This document shows, piece by piece, positions 62,429 to 64,000 of a DNA stretch of 64,000 nucleotides. Under the pieces are notes generated by a model. The model was not told the DNA's origin. It ran no database searches and saw nothing but the letters and a program-made list of their open reading frames with translations. The translations under genes and the position numbers were made by a program. This stretch comes from Anaerotignum propionicum (GTDB lineage Bacteria > Bacillota > Clostridia > Lachnospirales > Anaerotignaceae): NCBI RefSeq assembly GCF_024461735.1, contig NZ_JANGAD010000003.1, positions 186,001 to 250,000 of the forward strand, written 5' to 3'. The stretch's first letter is position 1; each line of letters opens with the position of its first letter.

Positions 62429-62962
62429 ATGAAAAATATGAATGATAAAACAAAGAAATGGCTTATAGTGGCAGGTGGCCTTGCCATTTGTGCTGTGCTT
62501 GCAGTGATGATTGCAGGCTGCTTTAGCAAACCAACTGCAGAAGACGTATTGCTTCCAATACAGAGCGGTGATGGGAAAGATATAGTGGTAGAAGAATCAA
62601 ATAATATAGAAAGAGAAAACCAGATTACAGTATCGCCAATTGAAGTTTCTGAACAACCAGATGCTGATAATGGTGTTGTGGATCAGGGAACGGAGCAGAC
62701 TATCCAAGGGGATGCTAAAAAACCAACTTATACGCAAGAAGAGCTTACAAATCCTGACCAAAAGCCAAATGGAGAAAAAGTAACAGAGCAGGATAAACCA
62801 GTTGACCATGATAAGGTGGAAACTCCTACAGAGACACCAACACAGAGGCAACCATCTGGTGGACTACCCGGATTTGACAATGTTCCTAATGCAGGAGAAA
62901 ACCAAGTAACCCAAGGCGTGAGTGATGGCGATATTAATAAGCAAGTAGGCACAATGGATTAA
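62429..62962 (+). CDS. DUF6550-like lipoprotein
   Basis: 177 residues behind GAGGAGG. Starts MKNMNDKTKKWLIVAGGL with a lipobox-like MIAGC; the rest is a proline-, glutamate- and threonine-rich low-complexity chain (VETPTETPTQRQPSGGLPGF). The start matches DUF6550 element proteins. Probably a spacer-like surface lipoprotein. Confidence 0.7.
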   Translation: MKNMNDKTKKWLIVAGGLAICAVLAVMIAGCFSKPTAEDVLLPIQSGDGKDIVVEESNNIERENQITVSPIEVSEQPDADNGVVDQGTEQTIQGDAKKPTYTQEELTNPDQKPNGEKVTEQDKPVDHDKVETPTETPTQRQPSGGLPGFDNVPNAGENQVTQGVSDGDINKQVGTMD

Positions 62963-62983
62963 AATAAATATAGTAATAGATTG

Positions 62984-63007
62984 ACACCACAGGAATGTGG
63001 TGTTTTT
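62984..63007 (+). terminator. Intrinsic terminator after the DUF6550-like gene
   Basis: ACACCACA-GGAA-TGTGGTGT followed by T-rich sequence, 22 bases before the next start; partial read-through is possible. Confidence 0.75.
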
Positions 63008-63028
63008 CTGTTGCGGAAAGGTAAATCA

Positions 63029-64000
63029 ATGAAAAAAATATTAACTGTTGTATGCTTATCGTTTGTGATGTTATGTTGCACCGCTGTTTCTGTATTAGCT
63101 GTTGGTGACGGAAATATTGATGGCGGAGGCGGAGGGATGGACAATGGAACAAGTGGAAATATATGGTCCCCCGGAAATGATGGTGTTCGGGTAACTGTTG
63201 TTCGTGCAAGTGATTATGCGGTTGTGACAACACCTATTGATATCACCAATAAGCCACCGTTGTCATCAATCTATAATTTTGGAAAGGTAAGCAAGTTACA
63301 ATATAATAATGGAAAAAGTCTTGCACCACAACAAGGTGGTTATAAATGCGTTAAACCATCTCAATTAATGCCAACAATTATAAGTGACAAGGGCAACAGC
63401 AATATCGACGCAATCAAGAAATATTTCTGTTCGGAATATATTGTGCAGATGATTGCCAACCACACGGGCATGAACTATGACATTCTTATTGGAGGAGGAT
63501 ATAAACTACTTCTTGAACCAATAGCCTATTACAAATTTGAAGATGTAATGATTGCAACTACAGCAACAGAGGCGGCAATGTATGATGAACAAATCAGCGG
63601 ATTGCTCAGACGAAGAATGGTAGCACTTTCTCATCAAAATTTACCTCTTGCTATGTTTTTAGAGGTTTCAGATTTGGGCTATCCCGCATGGAGAGGAAGT
63701 ACATCAAAAGCCGCCTCAAATGCAGATATCAAATCATCACTTGGGCTTGGCGTTGTACGTTTTACAGAATTGCCGGAATCTCCTGAAATTGTAACCCAAG
63801 ACTATGAGTATCGTGTAAATACTGAGGTTATTACGACAGTTACTGTCAGCGGAGGGCAGAGTGACCCAGATAACCCAACTAAAGTCAGCTTTTCTATTGA
63901 CGAAAAAACTTATAATGTTGGAAATGTCTATTATCCTCAAGGCGATAGTCAACTTGCCTGGGTAAAATGGACAACACCAGATACTGAACAAGACATGGTA
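63029..64000 (+). CDS. Secreted protein of the element, 3' end beyond the window
   Basis: 324 codons remain open to the window end. A signal peptide (1-26) ends SVLAVG, then a glycine-rich stretch (DGGGGGMDNGTSG). Residues about 60-245 form a domain with FCSEYIVQMIANHTGMNYDI and YKFEDVMIATTATEAAMYDE and LPLAMFLEVSDLGYPAWRG. After about 270 a beta-sandwich repeat seems to begin. No family recognised; the position suggests a pilus or surface role. ATG behind GAAAGG. Confidence 0.65.
   Translation, partial: MKKILTVVCLSFVMLCCTAVSVLAVGDGNIDGGGGGMDNGTSGNIWSPGNDGVRVTVVRASDYAVVTTPIDITNKPPLSSIYNFGKVSKLQYNNGKSLAPQQGGYKCVKPSQLMPTIISDKGNSNIDAIKKYFCSEYIVQMIANHTGMNYDILIGGGYKLLLEPIAYYKFEDVMIATTATEAAMYDEQISGLLRRRMVALSHQNLPLAMFLEVSDLGYPAWRGSTSKAASNADIKSSLGLGVVRFTELPESPEIVTQDYEYRVNTEVITTVTVSGGQSDPDNPTKVSFSIDEKTYNVGNVYYPQGDSQLAWVKWTTPDTEQDMV

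Overview
The window comes from a low-GC, endospore-forming member of the Clostridia, most likely Lachnospirales-like; the genus cannot be fixed from sequence alone. The grounds are an AT-rich base composition, strong GGAGG-type ribosome binding sites, a forespore sigma factor (SigG), a Spo0A-C-like small protein, an Agr locus of the clostridial type, and mobile-element genes of the kind common in gut Clostridia.

Positions 1-31,000 are chromosomal housekeeping. They hold the end of an acetate-uptake-type transporter, a YheO/DauR regulator, a CLC antiporter that looks fluoride-type, tRNA-Lys(UUU), a two-component system, threonine dehydrogenase, a LysR regulator, and a large polyamine operon. 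The operon is speD-speA-speE-speB, then carboxy(nor)spermidine synthase and decarboxylase, followed by a monofunctional aspartokinase. It is preceded by its own promoter, a roughly 310-nt multi-hairpin RNA closed by a long-range stem, and an intrinsic terminator just before the speD ribosome binding site. After it come a Na/Pi cotransporter, mnmA with DUF5662, an isochorismatase-like hydrolase, sigG, an Amt-PII fusion with a terminator in its leader, a pair of paralogous XRE regulators around a small inverted gene, a secreted stalk-domain protein, a YhaM-like exonuclease, a Cas4-like nuclease split over two membrane-anchored polypeptides, and an RlmD-type methyltransferase.

Positions 31,000-42,600 are accessory. 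A complete Agr system (agrC-agrA-agrB leftward, a 47-codon agrD rightward) faces a secreted protein with an HNH-like C-terminus and a SUKH/SMI1-type immunity protein directly behind agrD. Two 14-bp direct repeats 21 bp apart lie between the divergent units, as expected for a LytTR regulator. Next come pseudogenes and a row of small membrane, lipoprotein, DUF6054-like and pentapeptide-repeat genes. Seven consecutive spacers in this row each carry one copy of the same 19-nt motif, giving a cassette-like look.

Positions 42,600-64,000 look like part of an integrated mobile element with a Tad-type pilus locus. The left part has small regulators, a SLOG protein, an ArdA-like protein, DUF4314, an antirepressor, a D12 adenine methylase, DUF3849, YodL and SpoVG genes; several are interrupted by single in-frame stops or frameshifts. 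The right part has two pilin-like proteins with identical C-terminal halves flanking a 1,474-residue SLH-anchored repeat protein, then a prepilin peptidase, CpaB, a TadZ-like ATPase, CpaF, TadB, TadC, DUF4320, a TadE-like protein, a DUF6550-like protein and a secreted protein that runs off the window. No integrase, relaxase or CRISPR array is visible.
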